A DNA stretch of 48,118 nt from an uncultured Muribaculaceae bacterium. GTDB taxonomy: Bacteria > Bacteroidota > Bacteroidia > Bacteroidales > Muribaculaceae. Each line of letters begins with the position of its first letter. Within the stretch, counting starts at the first letter, position 1. Made by a program: the position numbers and the translations under genes. The stretch is from assembly GCA_910584365.1 (NCBI GenBank), contig CAJUAF010000019.1, positions 1 through 48,118 of the forward strand, in the 5' to 3' direction. Below are positions 1-6,740 of this stretch, in pieces. The notes beneath the pieces were generated by a model. That model worked only from the letters and a program-made list of their open reading frames with translations. It ran no database searches and had not been told where the DNA came from.

Positions 1-221
1 ACAAATCGCCTCGGTGCTTAGATATTACGTCGATTTATGGGATTTTATAGATTAAGCCACGGCGGTAAACGATTATTTCCTATTTATTCCTGATGCACAG
101 CATATTGGCGACAGCCATTGATGTTTTTTGGTAAAGATTCTGTGTGCTATCATTAAGTTAGCCATCCTCTCCCCGTCGTTCCCGAAACCCCATAAAAAGT
201 GGAGGGTGCTGTCAGAATGGC
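1..221. other. Intergenic, no gene seen
   Basis: No convincing coding sequence, RNA gene or promoter was recognised here. The only open frame, from 128, runs antisense through the rpsO terminator region and has no recognisable protein character. Confidence 0.5.
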
Positions 222-276
222 CCATCTTGGCGAAAAATAAGGCGGTGTGTCACAATTTGCATTTTGACACACCGCC
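222..276 (-). terminator. Intrinsic terminator of rpsO, copy A of a dispersed hairpin repeat
   Basis: Arms at 241-252 and 265-276 form a perfect 12-bp stem (GGCGGTGTGTCA paired with TGACACACCGCC) with a 12-nt loop. Read on the minus strand, out of rpsO, the stem is followed directly by TTATTTTT, the layout of a rho-independent terminator. The same sequence block recurs at 1721, 13797 and 33972 (see findings). Confidence 0.8.
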
Positions 277-304
277 TCCAAAAAAGTTTTCTGCAAGTCA
301 AAGC

Positions 305-320
305 CGGACCGATCGGTCCG
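305..320. other. 16-bp perfect palindrome after the rpsO stop
   Basis: CGGACCGATCGGTCCG is its own reverse complement and begins 6 nt beyond the rpsO stop codon. As RNA it could form a short hairpin between rpsO and the terminator at 222-276; it could also be a protein binding site. No T-run follows, so it is not a terminator by itself. Confidence 0.5.
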
Positions 321-326
321 TGAATC

Positions 327-602
327 TTACTTGCGGATACCCAGCTCTTTCTGAGCGATGATAGCGCGGTAGCGGGTGATATCCTTCTTGATCAGGTAGT
401 CAAGCAGACGACGACGCTTACCAACGAGAGCTTTAAGAGCGCGGGCAGTTGTATGATCTTTGTGATTTGACTTGAGGTGTTCAGTCAAATGAGCAATACG
501 GACCGAGAACAATGCAATCTGGGCTTCAGGAGAGCCAGTGTCAGTCTTACCCTTACCGTATTTCTCGAAGATCTCGATTTTTTCATCAGAATTCAGATGC
601 AT
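327..602 (-). CDS. rpsO: 30S ribosomal protein S15
   Basis: The 91-residue product is S15, a primary 16S rRNA-binding protein of the small subunit platform. The family pattern is clear: TGSPEAQIALFS near the N-terminus, LTEHLKSNHKDHTTARALKALVGKRRRLLDYL in the middle (split here by family knowledge into the helix 2 and helix 3 region), and a basic C-terminus ending ELGIRK. The ATG at 602 gives the usual family length; the frame stays open upstream to 722, but that extension would cross the promoter at 700-730. The gene stands alone with its own promoter, a structured leader and a strong terminator at 222-276. S15 synthesis is autoregulated through leader RNA in several bacterial groups, and the leader here has suitable overlapping hairpins, though regulation is inference. 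Confidence 0.97.
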   Translation of the reverse strand: MHLNSDEKIEIFEKYGKGKTDTGSPEAQIALFSVRIAHLTEHLKSNHKDHTTARALKALVGKRRRLLDYLIKKDITRYRAIIAQKELGIRK

Positions 603-647
603 TATTGCAGAGATTTTGAGAAGTGAGTAAAATAAATATAATGCGAC

Positions 648-675
648 GGAGTCTTCATGACTCCGGCAGCCGGAA
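648..675 (-). promoter_or_regulatory. Structured leader of rpsO, overlapping hairpins
   Basis: A 6-bp stem (GGAGTC 648-653 with GACTCC 659-664) overlaps a second hairpin built from the CCGGCAGCCGG block at about 663-673, so the two cannot form together. This mutually exclusive arrangement in an S15 leader is reminiscent of ribosomal-protein autoregulation. The structure is visible in the sequence; the function is inference. Confidence 0.35.
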
Positions 676-699
676 GAAAGGATTCCTCCAAACCGACTG

Positions 700-730
700 C
701 AAAGGTACTGATAATTTCCCACCTGACAAA
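700..730 (-). promoter_or_regulatory. Bacteroidetes promoter for rpsO
   Basis: On the minus strand the -7 element TACCTTTG (700-707) is preceded after exactly 19 bp by a -33 TTTG (727-730), a perfect match to the Bacteroidetes primary sigma consensus. It predicts a leader of about 90 nt before the ATG at 602. Confidence 0.8.
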
Positions 731-812
731 ATTTCTTCCCGATGTTTTCCCGCTGTAATCAAAGATTTTGCCCCTCGGGAAGAAATCAGAGGGAAATTTA
801 CGGAAAAAGGAG

Positions 813-820
813 TAATTTTG
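813..820 (+). promoter_or_regulatory. -7 promoter element for the zupT-like gene
   Basis: TAATTTTG matches the TAnnTTTG -7 consensus and lies about 80 nt before the ATG at 902. No clear -33 TTTG was found at the expected spacing. Confidence 0.55.
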
Positions 821-901
821 CACGGTCGATGCCGGAAATTTCCCGTCTGACGATTGTTGCTTAATTATTAACCGGTCTTTTTTATTTCGTGAACTCTGAT
901 T

Positions 902-1711
902 ATGACATATTCATTCGCCATACCTGATTTACCGACGATTCTCGCGGCCGTTGGCCTGACTGTAATTGCCGGGGCCGCCACCGGTCTGGGCGCCGTTGTA
1001 ACCATGTTCGCCCGGAGGACCAATACCCGTATGCTTACTTTCGCCATGGGGCTGTCCGCCGGAGTGATGATCTATATATCTTTCATGGAACTGCTCCCCG
1101 ATGCCCGTCACGGATTCGGGAGCGTCTACGCCAACGGCGATCTGCTGACCCTGCTGGCCTTCTTCGGAGGCATAGCCCTGATAGCCCTGATAGACTGGCT
1201 GGTTCCGGAAGACGAGAATCCCCACGAGATGAATACCCTGGAGACCGGTGCCGCGGGCGACCCGCGCCTGCGGCGTACCGGAACGATGCTGGCCCTCGCA
1301 ATCGGAATCCATAATTTTCCCGAGGGGATGGCCACTTTCGTTTCCGCTCTTGACGGTCTGGAAGTGGCGCTGCCGATTGTAGTGGCAATCGCCATACACA
1401 ATATTCCGGAGGGGATGGCCGTCTTCGTGCCCATTTATCACAGTACCGGAAGCAGGAACAAGGCGTTCCGCTATACTATTCTCTCCGGTCTGGCCGAGCC
1501 GGTGGGAGCGGTGGCTGGAGCTATTTTTCTTCTCCCCTTCTGGTCGCCGGTTATCAACGCGGTCTGCCTGGCAGCCGTCGCGGGGGTTATGGTCTACATA
1601 TCTTTCGATGAACTTCTGCCGGGCGCCGAACGGCATGGTCACCATCATATCGCCCTGGGAGGCATCATCACCGGCATGGCCGTGATGGCCGTGTCACTGC
1701 TGTGGCTCTGA
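902..1711 (+). CDS. zupT: ZIP family metal transporter, ZupT-like
   Basis: The 269-residue protein is an inner-membrane ZIP permease that would import zinc and probably other divalent metals. Several hydrophobic helices are visible, and the two metal-binding motifs of the ZupT subgroup are intact: HNFPEGMATF at about residue 138 and HNIPEGMAVF at about 167. Length and the FMELLPDA motif in TM2 agree with ZupT; a related FDELLPGA occurs near the C-terminus. The gene is monocistronic, with its own -7 box and a partial copy of the dispersed repeat directly behind its stop codon. Metal specificity cannot be read from sequence. It is also commonly annotated simply as a zinc transporter. Confidence 0.93.
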   Translation: MTYSFAIPDLPTILAAVGLTVIAGAATGLGAVVTMFARRTNTRMLTFAMGLSAGVMIYISFMELLPDARHGFGSVYANGDLLTLLAFFGGIALIALIDWLVPEDENPHEMNTLETGAAGDPRLRRTGTMLALAIGIHNFPEGMATFVSALDGLEVALPIVVAIAIHNIPEGMAVFVPIYHSTGSRNKAFRYTILSGLAEPVGAVAGAIFLLPFWSPVINAVCLAAVAGVMVYISFDELLPGAERHGHHHIALGGIITGMAVMAVSLLWL

Positions 1712-1720
1712 CCGCCCCTT

Positions 1721-1750
1721 CGCCATCCTGGCGAAAAATAAGGCCCTGTT
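1721..1750 (+). repeat. Copy B (partial) of the dispersed hairpin repeat
   Basis: CGCCATCCTGGCGAAAAA and the following TAAGGCC match copy A, including the small 5-bp hairpin at 1721-1733 and the A-rich spacer. The second, larger hairpin seen in copies A, C and D is absent: after GGCC the sequence diverges. It begins 10 nt after the zupT-like stop codon. Its orientation relative to the gene is opposite to that of the other copies. Confidence 0.6.
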
Positions 1751-1888
1751 ACAAAAATCCCTCCGTAAGTTCTGCGCCCTATATTCTCAATACGGCAAGA
1801 ATTCCATCCTTTTAGCCTACCTGGTCTACGACTGCGGCCCCGGAGTCGTCAACAAAAGCCCTATTCTGAATCGATCGTGACGTATTCC

Positions 1889-1919
1889 TTTGATATTCCG
1901 TTGAAAATGCGTAACTTTG
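1889..1919 (+). promoter_or_regulatory. Bacteroidetes promoter for the HExxH gene
   Basis: TTTG at 1889-1892, exactly 19 bp, then TAACTTTG at 1912-1919: a perfect primary-sigma promoter. The ATG follows at 1938, giving a short leader. The gene should therefore be transcribed without a special activator. Confidence 0.8.
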
Positions 1920-1937
1920 TAAATAAATGAAGCAGCT

Positions 1938-2990
1938 ATGAATCCTCTATTTCGACTTCTTACGATTATAATATATACTTTGCTTCCGTGGAGTATTTCT
2001 TATAGCGAGGTTTTTAACACTTCTAAATCTTTCGATTTATTATGTTTGCCTCAATATATCGACCATATTAAAGATGATACACGGTTCGCAGAACTATGTT
2101 CTGATTCCGTCTTTATCGCCAATATTTCCGACGTTAATTCTAATTGCAGTGCCTCAAAACTTTGCAATCTTTATTCTGAAATACACGGAGACAAAGACGA
2201 TATTACAAAATGCCTGTTGACGATTCAGCATTTAGATAGTATTGCTTGCGATGTCGAATGGGCGAAAGACATACTTTTGGTGCAACCTCAACTGTCGCAT
2301 ATCTGTCAGAAATTGGTTGAACATGGGTATTCAAATTATTGGGATAATACAATTTATCCAAAATTGAAATCACATATTGACAATTATAATCTGAATAAGG
2401 ATTTACTTAACAACATAGACCAAAGCCTTGCCGAATTTTTCTTACCCGAATCTTTGTCTGACACCCAATCCAAAATATATATTCTGGATATAGAAAATGC
2501 TTTTAACCTTTCAGATGAATCATTTTGCTGCACTCCACTTATTCTAAATCCCGAAATAGAAAAACAGTTGAGATTAAATTTTATGAATATTTATATTCAC
2601 GAAAATTTACATAATCTCCACATTTCCCCTAAACTTATGGAGAAACTCGGCGAACTTGATAGTGATTCATTTTATAGAAGTAAAGAAGATATAGCACAAA
2701 AACATGGTGAAGGCAGAAACGAGGCTTTCGTCGTTGCTGCCGAAGTATTTATATCTCATAAGTTAGGGATTCGAGACAATCAAAATGTTTTTGATGAATT
2801 TTCACAATACGTTGATGGCAGTCTGGTTTTGGCCCCGATAATATATGTGAATCTACCTAATCGCTCCCCTAATGAGCCATATAATGATTTTCTTATTCGC
2901 TTATTTGACAACGGCATTTTGAGGGCTGGTGCCATCAAGGATAACTACTATAAAGCTATGTCAGCCATTCAATCTCAAATTGCTAAATAA
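1938..2990 (+). CDS. Secreted orphan protein with HExxH metallopeptidase-like motif
   Basis: I do not recognise the family of this 350-residue protein. It begins with a probable signal peptide (hydrophobic residues 5-21), so it is likely periplasmic or exported; no lipobox is evident. HENLH at residues 221-225 matches the zincin HExxH motif, and NEAFVVAAE has a glutamate at residue 262, 37 residues downstream, in a predicted helix that could supply the third zinc ligand as in gluzincins. Several cysteines occur in the N-terminal half (for instance about residues 36, 54, 70, 76, 92 and 104). The gene is visibly A/T-rich compared with all its neighbours, which suggests horizontal origin, and an IS-like inverted repeat lies immediately downstream. 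The promoter is canonical. A chance HExxH match in a non-enzyme cannot be excluded. Confidence 0.75.
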   Translation: MNPLFRLLTIIIYTLLPWSISYSEVFNTSKSFDLLCLPQYIDHIKDDTRFAELCSDSVFIANISDVNSNCSASKLCNLYSEIHGDKDDITKCLLTIQHLDSIACDVEWAKDILLVQPQLSHICQKLVEHGYSNYWDNTIYPKLKSHIDNYNLNKDLLNNIDQSLAEFFLPESLSDTQSKIYILDIENAFNLSDESFCCTPLILNPEIEKQLRLNFMNIYIHENLHNLHISPKLMEKLGELDSDSFYRSKEDIAQKHGEGRNEAFVVAAEVFISHKLGIRDNQNVFDEFSQYVDGSLVLAPIIYVNLPNRSPNEPYNDFLIRLFDNGILRAGAIKDNYYKAMSAIQSQIAK

Positions 2991-3016
2991 GCGTCTTTTC
3001 GCACACCTCATACGGA

Positions 3017-3090
3017 GGTTGTGTAATAATGAACTGCACCCCAAAAGTTTTTTGTCTAACTTTTGGGGTGGAGTTCATTATTACACAGCC
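3017..3090. repeat. Long inverted repeat resembling two abutted IS ends
   Basis: Two 33-nt arms (3017-3049 and 3058-3090) are inverted copies with only two mismatches around an 8-nt loop. Each arm contains TGAACTGCACCCCAAAAGTT or its near copy, which resembles the terminal inverted repeats of many IS3-family elements (from memory). No transposase lies between them, so this would be a collapsed element or a minimal MITE. It sits between convergent genes and could also act as a bidirectional RNA hairpin. IS ancestry is inference. Confidence 0.65.
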
Positions 3091-3127
3091 TTCCGGTTAT
3101 AGCTTATTACGGCTTGCGGCGACTCGG

Positions 3128-3466
3128 TCAGTCGTCGAGAGCAAGACGTTCTTTGGCGGGATTACGGTAATGGATTTTCCCCTCGATATACTCCTGGGTT
3201 GCAATCAGGGTCGGTTTCGGGAGTTTCTCGTAATAGCGGGAAATCTCAATCTGCTCGCGGTTTTCGGAAATTTCCTCGAGGTTATCGTTGAGGGAAGCGA
3301 ATTCCTGGAGCTTCTTGTCGAGTTCGTGTTTCATCTCGCCGGCAATCTGATTGGCGCGCTTTGCGATAATGGAAACGGTCTCGTAGACATTTCCGGTGTC
3401 CTTGCAAAGGTCCATCATGTCGCGGGTGACGGTGTTGAGCGGAGCGTTGGTCTTCTTGTAGTCCAT
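3128..3466 (-). CDS. rpoZ: RNA polymerase omega subunit, Bacteroidetes type
   Basis: The 112-residue product matches the Bacteroidetes RpoZ/Rpb6-like omega family: an N-terminal MDYKKTNAPLNTVTRD, a central VYETVSIIAKRANQIA segment that corresponds to the conserved omega core, then a charged helix and a C-terminus with PKPTLIATQEYIEGKI. Omega binds the beta-prime C-terminus and helps assemble RNA polymerase. It follows bamD on the same strand after 62 nt, the usual gene order in this phylum, and probably shares its transcript. The ATG at 3466 gives a normal length. Nothing unusual is seen in the protein. Confidence 0.88.
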   Translation of the reverse strand: MDYKKTNAPLNTVTRDMMDLCKDTGNVYETVSIIAKRANQIAGEMKHELDKKLQEFASLNDNLEEISENREQIEISRYYEKLPKPTLIATQEYIEGKIHYRNPAKERLALDD

Positions 3467-3528
3467 ATTATATTATGGTGTTTTTTGTTTCGTTCGGAAA
3501 TCAGTGGATAGGGGGGAAATGGCCCGTA

Positions 3529-4353
3529 TCAGTCCTTTACATATTTCCGCGCAATCTTGAGGATATTGTCGGCTTCCTCGCGGTTCTTGGTGTCGGGATA
3601 GTTGTTGGTAAAGGAGTAATACTCGTCGATGACATCGCGGAAGCGGTCGGCCTTTCTTTCGTCGACGGAGAGAGCGGCCTCCTGATACTTGGCTTTCAGG
3701 ACAAGCATCTCAAGGTCCTCCTTGTACTTGGAATAGGGATATTCCTTGATGGCGTTCCTGGCGGTGACGATGCAGCTTTCATAATTGTTGCCGAGGTAGG
3801 TTCCGAGATTATAGTAAAGCTGGGCGTTCTGAAGTTCTTTCAGGGTCAGTTTATCCTGCAGCTCGAAAATAGCGTTCTGAGCCAGGGAAACTTTGTCGGA
3901 GCGGGGAAAATAATCCAGGAAGCCCTGAAGTTCCTCGATGGCCTGGACTGTCTCCGACTGGTCGAGCTGAGCCTCGGGCGAATCGAGATAATAGGCATAT
4001 CCGGCATAGAAACGGGAGGGTTCGGCATACTTTCCTTTGGGATAACGCTGGTAGTAGGCCTTGAAATAGGTGGCCGCATCGGGGTATTCCTTGTTCTCGT
4101 AATAGCTCATTCCGAGGAGATACAGTGATTCCTCGGCGCGGTCCGAGCCTTTGAAAACGGTTATCAGGTCCTTGAGAATCGTGTAGCTCTGGACATACTT
4201 CTTGTTTTCAAACGCTTTCTTGGCGTATTCGAATTTATAGTTGGCGTCCGTACTCTTCAGCACCTTCTGGTATTCGCCGCATGAAGACAAACCCGCCAGC
4301 GATACAAGCACCACAAGCGCACAGGAGAGCCATTTTACTAAATTTCCGGACAT
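3529..4353 (-). CDS. bamD: Outer-membrane assembly lipoprotein BamD
   Basis: The 274-residue protein has a lipoprotein signal ending in LSSC (Cys25), followed by a series of TPR-like helical repeats, for example KKAFENKKYVQSYTILKDL, ESLYLLGMSYYENKEYPDA and YYFRSDKV-type segments. These match BamD (YfiO), the periplasmic scaffold of the BAM complex that inserts beta-barrel proteins such as SusC into the outer membrane. Length fits the family. It is first in a bamD-rpoZ unit with a -7 promoter element at 4408-4415. Confidence 0.92.
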   Translation of the reverse strand: MSGNLVKWLSCALVVLVSLAGLSSCGEYQKVLKSTDANYKFEYAKKAFENKKYVQSYTILKDLITVFKGSDRAEESLYLLGMSYYENKEYPDAATYFKAYYQRYPKGKYAEPSRFYAGYAYYLDSPEAQLDQSETVQAIEELQGFLDYFPRSDKVSLAQNAIFELQDKLTLKELQNAQLYYNLGTYLGNNYESCIVTARNAIKEYPYSKYKEDLEMLVLKAKYQEAALSVDERKADRFRDVIDEYYSFTNNYPDTKNREEADNILKIARKYVKD

Positions 4354-4407
4354 AAGTAATTGTTCAAGATTATTTTTCGGTTAATATCCCAACTGGATTT
4401 CAATCGG

Positions 4408-4415
4408 CAAAGTTA
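4408..4415 (-). promoter_or_regulatory. -7 promoter element for bamD-rpoZ
   Basis: On the minus strand this is TAACTTTG, an exact -7 match 55 nt upstream of the bamD ATG. No clear -33 TTTG at 19 bp. Confidence 0.6.
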
Positions 4416-4476
4416 GCCATTTTTTCCGGAAATACAGCTATCTTCATCCAAATTTTTTCATTTGAGGAAATTTCAG

Positions 4477-4484
4477 TATTTTTG
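4477..4484 (+). promoter_or_regulatory. -7 promoter element for the PASTA-rluD operon
   Basis: TATTTTTG matches TAnnTTTG. It overlaps an upstream TTG codon at 4482 that could otherwise be taken as the start of the PASTA gene, and so argues for the ATG at 4536. Confidence 0.55.
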
Positions 4485-4535
4485 CAGACTGAAACATCCG
4501 GACATCAGCGTCCGCCCCATTCCACCGCTTCTGAA

Positions 4536-5612
4536 ATGACAGACAACGAAGACTATAACAGGCAGAACCCGGGCGCCCGGCGCCCGCGCCGCCGAAATAT
4601 AGAGTTCTCGGAAAGAGAATTCGACACTTACGATACTCCTCCGCGCCCCCGCGGGCTGCACGAAGAGGAGCGCCCCGACCGCTATGCGTTCACCGACCGG
4701 GAAGATTATCCCCCGCGCCGGGAAACCGAGGACTATTATCCCCGTGATTATTCCGCCGGCGAGGACTATTATCCCCGGGACTACCGCGAAGAAGATTACA
4801 GCGCCGGGGAGTATGAGACCGCCCCCGGCGACACCGCTCAGGATCATATCTCCGGCGGCGACAGCCGTAACGACGCGTCCGCTTCCGGATATCGCGCGGG
4901 GTACCGCGACGGATACCAGGACAATGACGCCTACCGACGGGGACAATACTCCCCTGAAAACCAAAACTATCCCGATATGGACACTCCGCAGAAAAAGCCG
5001 GGATTCCGCCGCCGGCACCCGATACTGATGAATCTTATCTACGCCGTGGCGGCAGCAGCAGTGGCCGTGTGGATAGCCCTCTGGTTCCTTGACTTCTGGA
5101 CGTTCCACGGCGAGGAACGCGCTGTGCCAGATGTAAAGGGGCAGAGCTTTAATATGGCCGAAAGCAATATCACCCGCGTAGGGCTGAAAGCTGTAGTGAC
5201 CGACTCCATCTATGACAATTATGCCCGCCCGGGCACCGTCGTGGAGCAAAGCCCTATACCCTCGGCCAAAATCAAACGGGGGGGCACGGTATATCTGACC
5301 CTTGTCGCCTATACTCCCAAGATGGTCTCCATCCCCGATTTCTACGATGTCTCCGAGCGTCAGGCCCGCTCGATGCTCGAAGGTCTGGGAATCACCCAGG
5401 TAATGACCGTCACCGTCCCTTCGGAATACGCGGGACTGGTGCTGGGCGCCAGATTCAACGGCGTGTCTCTGCGCCCGGGGGCTAAGGTTCCCGTATCGGC
5501 TGTGATTACCCTCGAAGTCGGCGGTGGGGCCGAGATCTATTCCGACACGACGGGCGAACTTGTCGACACCGTAGCCATCGAGGAGACAATCGAGGCACTG
5601 AATATCGACTGA
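4536..5612 (+). CDS. PASTA-domain membrane protein with disordered N-terminus
   Basis: The product (358 residues from the ATG at 4536) has a cytoplasmic N-terminal region of about 160 residues that is highly charged and rich in Asp, Tyr, Arg and Pro, with a recurrent DYYPRDY motif. One transmembrane helix follows at about 162-187 and then PASTA repeats from about residue 196 (AVPDVKGQSF, then MVSIPDFYDVSERQA, then a third, more divergent unit). PASTA domains bind peptidoglycan fragments; in this phylum such proteins lack the Ser/Thr kinase domain found in Gram-positive homologues. It is followed 18 nt later by rluD, a frequent arrangement in Bacteroidetes. An upstream TTG at 4482 keeps the frame open but lies in the promoter. 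The precise role is unknown; involvement in cell-wall growth is inference. Confidence 0.85.
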   Translation: MTDNEDYNRQNPGARRPRRRNIEFSEREFDTYDTPPRPRGLHEEERPDRYAFTDREDYPPRRETEDYYPRDYSAGEDYYPRDYREEDYSAGEYETAPGDTAQDHISGGDSRNDASASGYRAGYRDGYQDNDAYRRGQYSPENQNYPDMDTPQKKPGFRRRHPILMNLIYAVAAAAVAVWIALWFLDFWTFHGEERAVPDVKGQSFNMAESNITRVGLKAVVTDSIYDNYARPGTVVEQSPIPSAKIKRGGTVYLTLVAYTPKMVSIPDFYDVSERQARSMLEGLGITQVMTVTVPSEYAGLVLGARFNGVSLRPGAKVPVSAVITLEVGGGAEIYSDTTGELVDTVAIEETIEALNID

Positions 5613-5630
5613 CATCAATTCCAGAGACAG

Positions 5631-6740
5631 ATGGCAACAGCGCAGGACAACAATTTTGACTACGATTTCGACGAGACAGATGATTTCCTCTCCGCGGAGG
5701 ATACCGCCGGGGAAGTTCAGGGCGGTCCGGACAGCAACGGGATGTATGAACATTTCCGCTTCTTCGCCGACAAGGGACAACAGCTTCTCAGAGTAGACAA
5801 ATTCCTGGTGGATCACCTCCAGAAAGCCTCCCGCAACAGGATCCAGCAGGCCGCCGACGCCGGATGCATCATTGTCAACGGCAAACCGGTAAAGTCAAAC
5901 TACCGCGTCAAGCCGGGCGACACGGTCTCCGTCGTCATGGACCGTCCGCGCTACGAGATGGAAATCACCCCCGAGGATATTCCTCTCGACATCGTCTACG
6001 AGGATGATGACCTGCTGGTCGTCAACAAACCCGCCGGCCTGGTGGTGCATCCGGGCCACGGCAACTGGAGCGGCACCCTGGTCAACGCCCTTGCGTGGCA
6101 CCTGCGCGACAATCCCGACTACGATGTCAACGACCCGCGGCTGGGACTGGTACACCGCATCGACAAAGACACCTCCGGCCTGCTTGTCGTCGCCAAGACG
6201 CCCGACGCCAAGACCCACCTGGGGAAACAGTTCTTCAACAAGACCACCAAACGGGAATACCGCGCCCTCGTGTGGGGAATCCCCTCTCCGGCGACAGGAC
6301 GCATCGAGGGGAACATCGGGCGTTCGCTTAAAGACAGGCTCCAGATGGCCGTCTATCCTTCCGGTTCAGAACTGGGAAAACACGCCGTGACCCACTATGA
6401 AGTGCTGGAGGATTTCGGATATGTCTCGCTGGTAAAATGTGTGCTGGAGACAGGACGTACCCATCAGATACGCGTCCATATGCGCCATATCGGCCATCCG
6501 CTGTTCAACGACGCCCGTTACGGAGGGGACCAGATTCTGCGCGGCACCACCGCTTCCTCCTACCGCCAGTTTATCCACAACTGTTTCGAGACTTGTCCGC
6601 GCCAGGCCCTCCACGCCCGCACACTGGGATTCATCCATCCCCGCAGCGGGGAGGAGATGTTCTTCTCCGCTCCGTTGCCCGAAGACATGACCCTGCTGCT
6701 GGAGAAATGGCGCAATTACGCCGGCGCGTTAAAGTCCTAA
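5631..6740 (+). CDS. rluD: RluA-family 23S rRNA pseudouridine synthase, RluD-like
   Basis: The 369-residue protein carries an N-terminal acidic extension, an S4 RNA-binding domain (about residues 45-105: RVDKFLVDHL through IIVNGKPVKSNYRVKPGD) and the RluA catalytic domain. The signature HRIDKDTSGLLVVAK contains the catalytic aspartate at residue 178, and GRTHQIRVHMRHIGHP is present near residue 280. The S4 domain and length favour RluD/RluC over RluA; RluD modifies helix 69 of 23S rRNA. It is downstream of the PASTA gene in one operon. Its last 12 nt overlap the 3' end of the convergent recQ. The exact target uridines cannot be determined from sequence. Confidence 0.88.
   Translation: MATAQDNNFDYDFDETDDFLSAEDTAGEVQGGPDSNGMYEHFRFFADKGQQLLRVDKFLVDHLQKASRNRIQQAADAGCIIVNGKPVKSNYRVKPGDTVSVVMDRPRYEMEITPEDIPLDIVYEDDDLLVVNKPAGLVVHPGHGNWSGTLVNALAWHLRDNPDYDVNDPRLGLVHRIDKDTSGLLVVAKTPDAKTHLGKQFFNKTTKREYRALVWGIPSPATGRIEGNIGRSLKDRLQMAVYPSGSELGKHAVTHYEVLEDFGYVSLVKCVLETGRTHQIRVHMRHIGHPLFNDARYGGDQILRGTTASSYRQFIHNCFETCPRQALHARTLGFIHPRSGEEMFFSAPLPEDMTLLLEKWRNYAGALKS

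Noticed and set aside
603..722. N-terminal extension of S15
   Set aside because: It crosses the promoter and structured leader, and the ATG at 602 gives standard family length.
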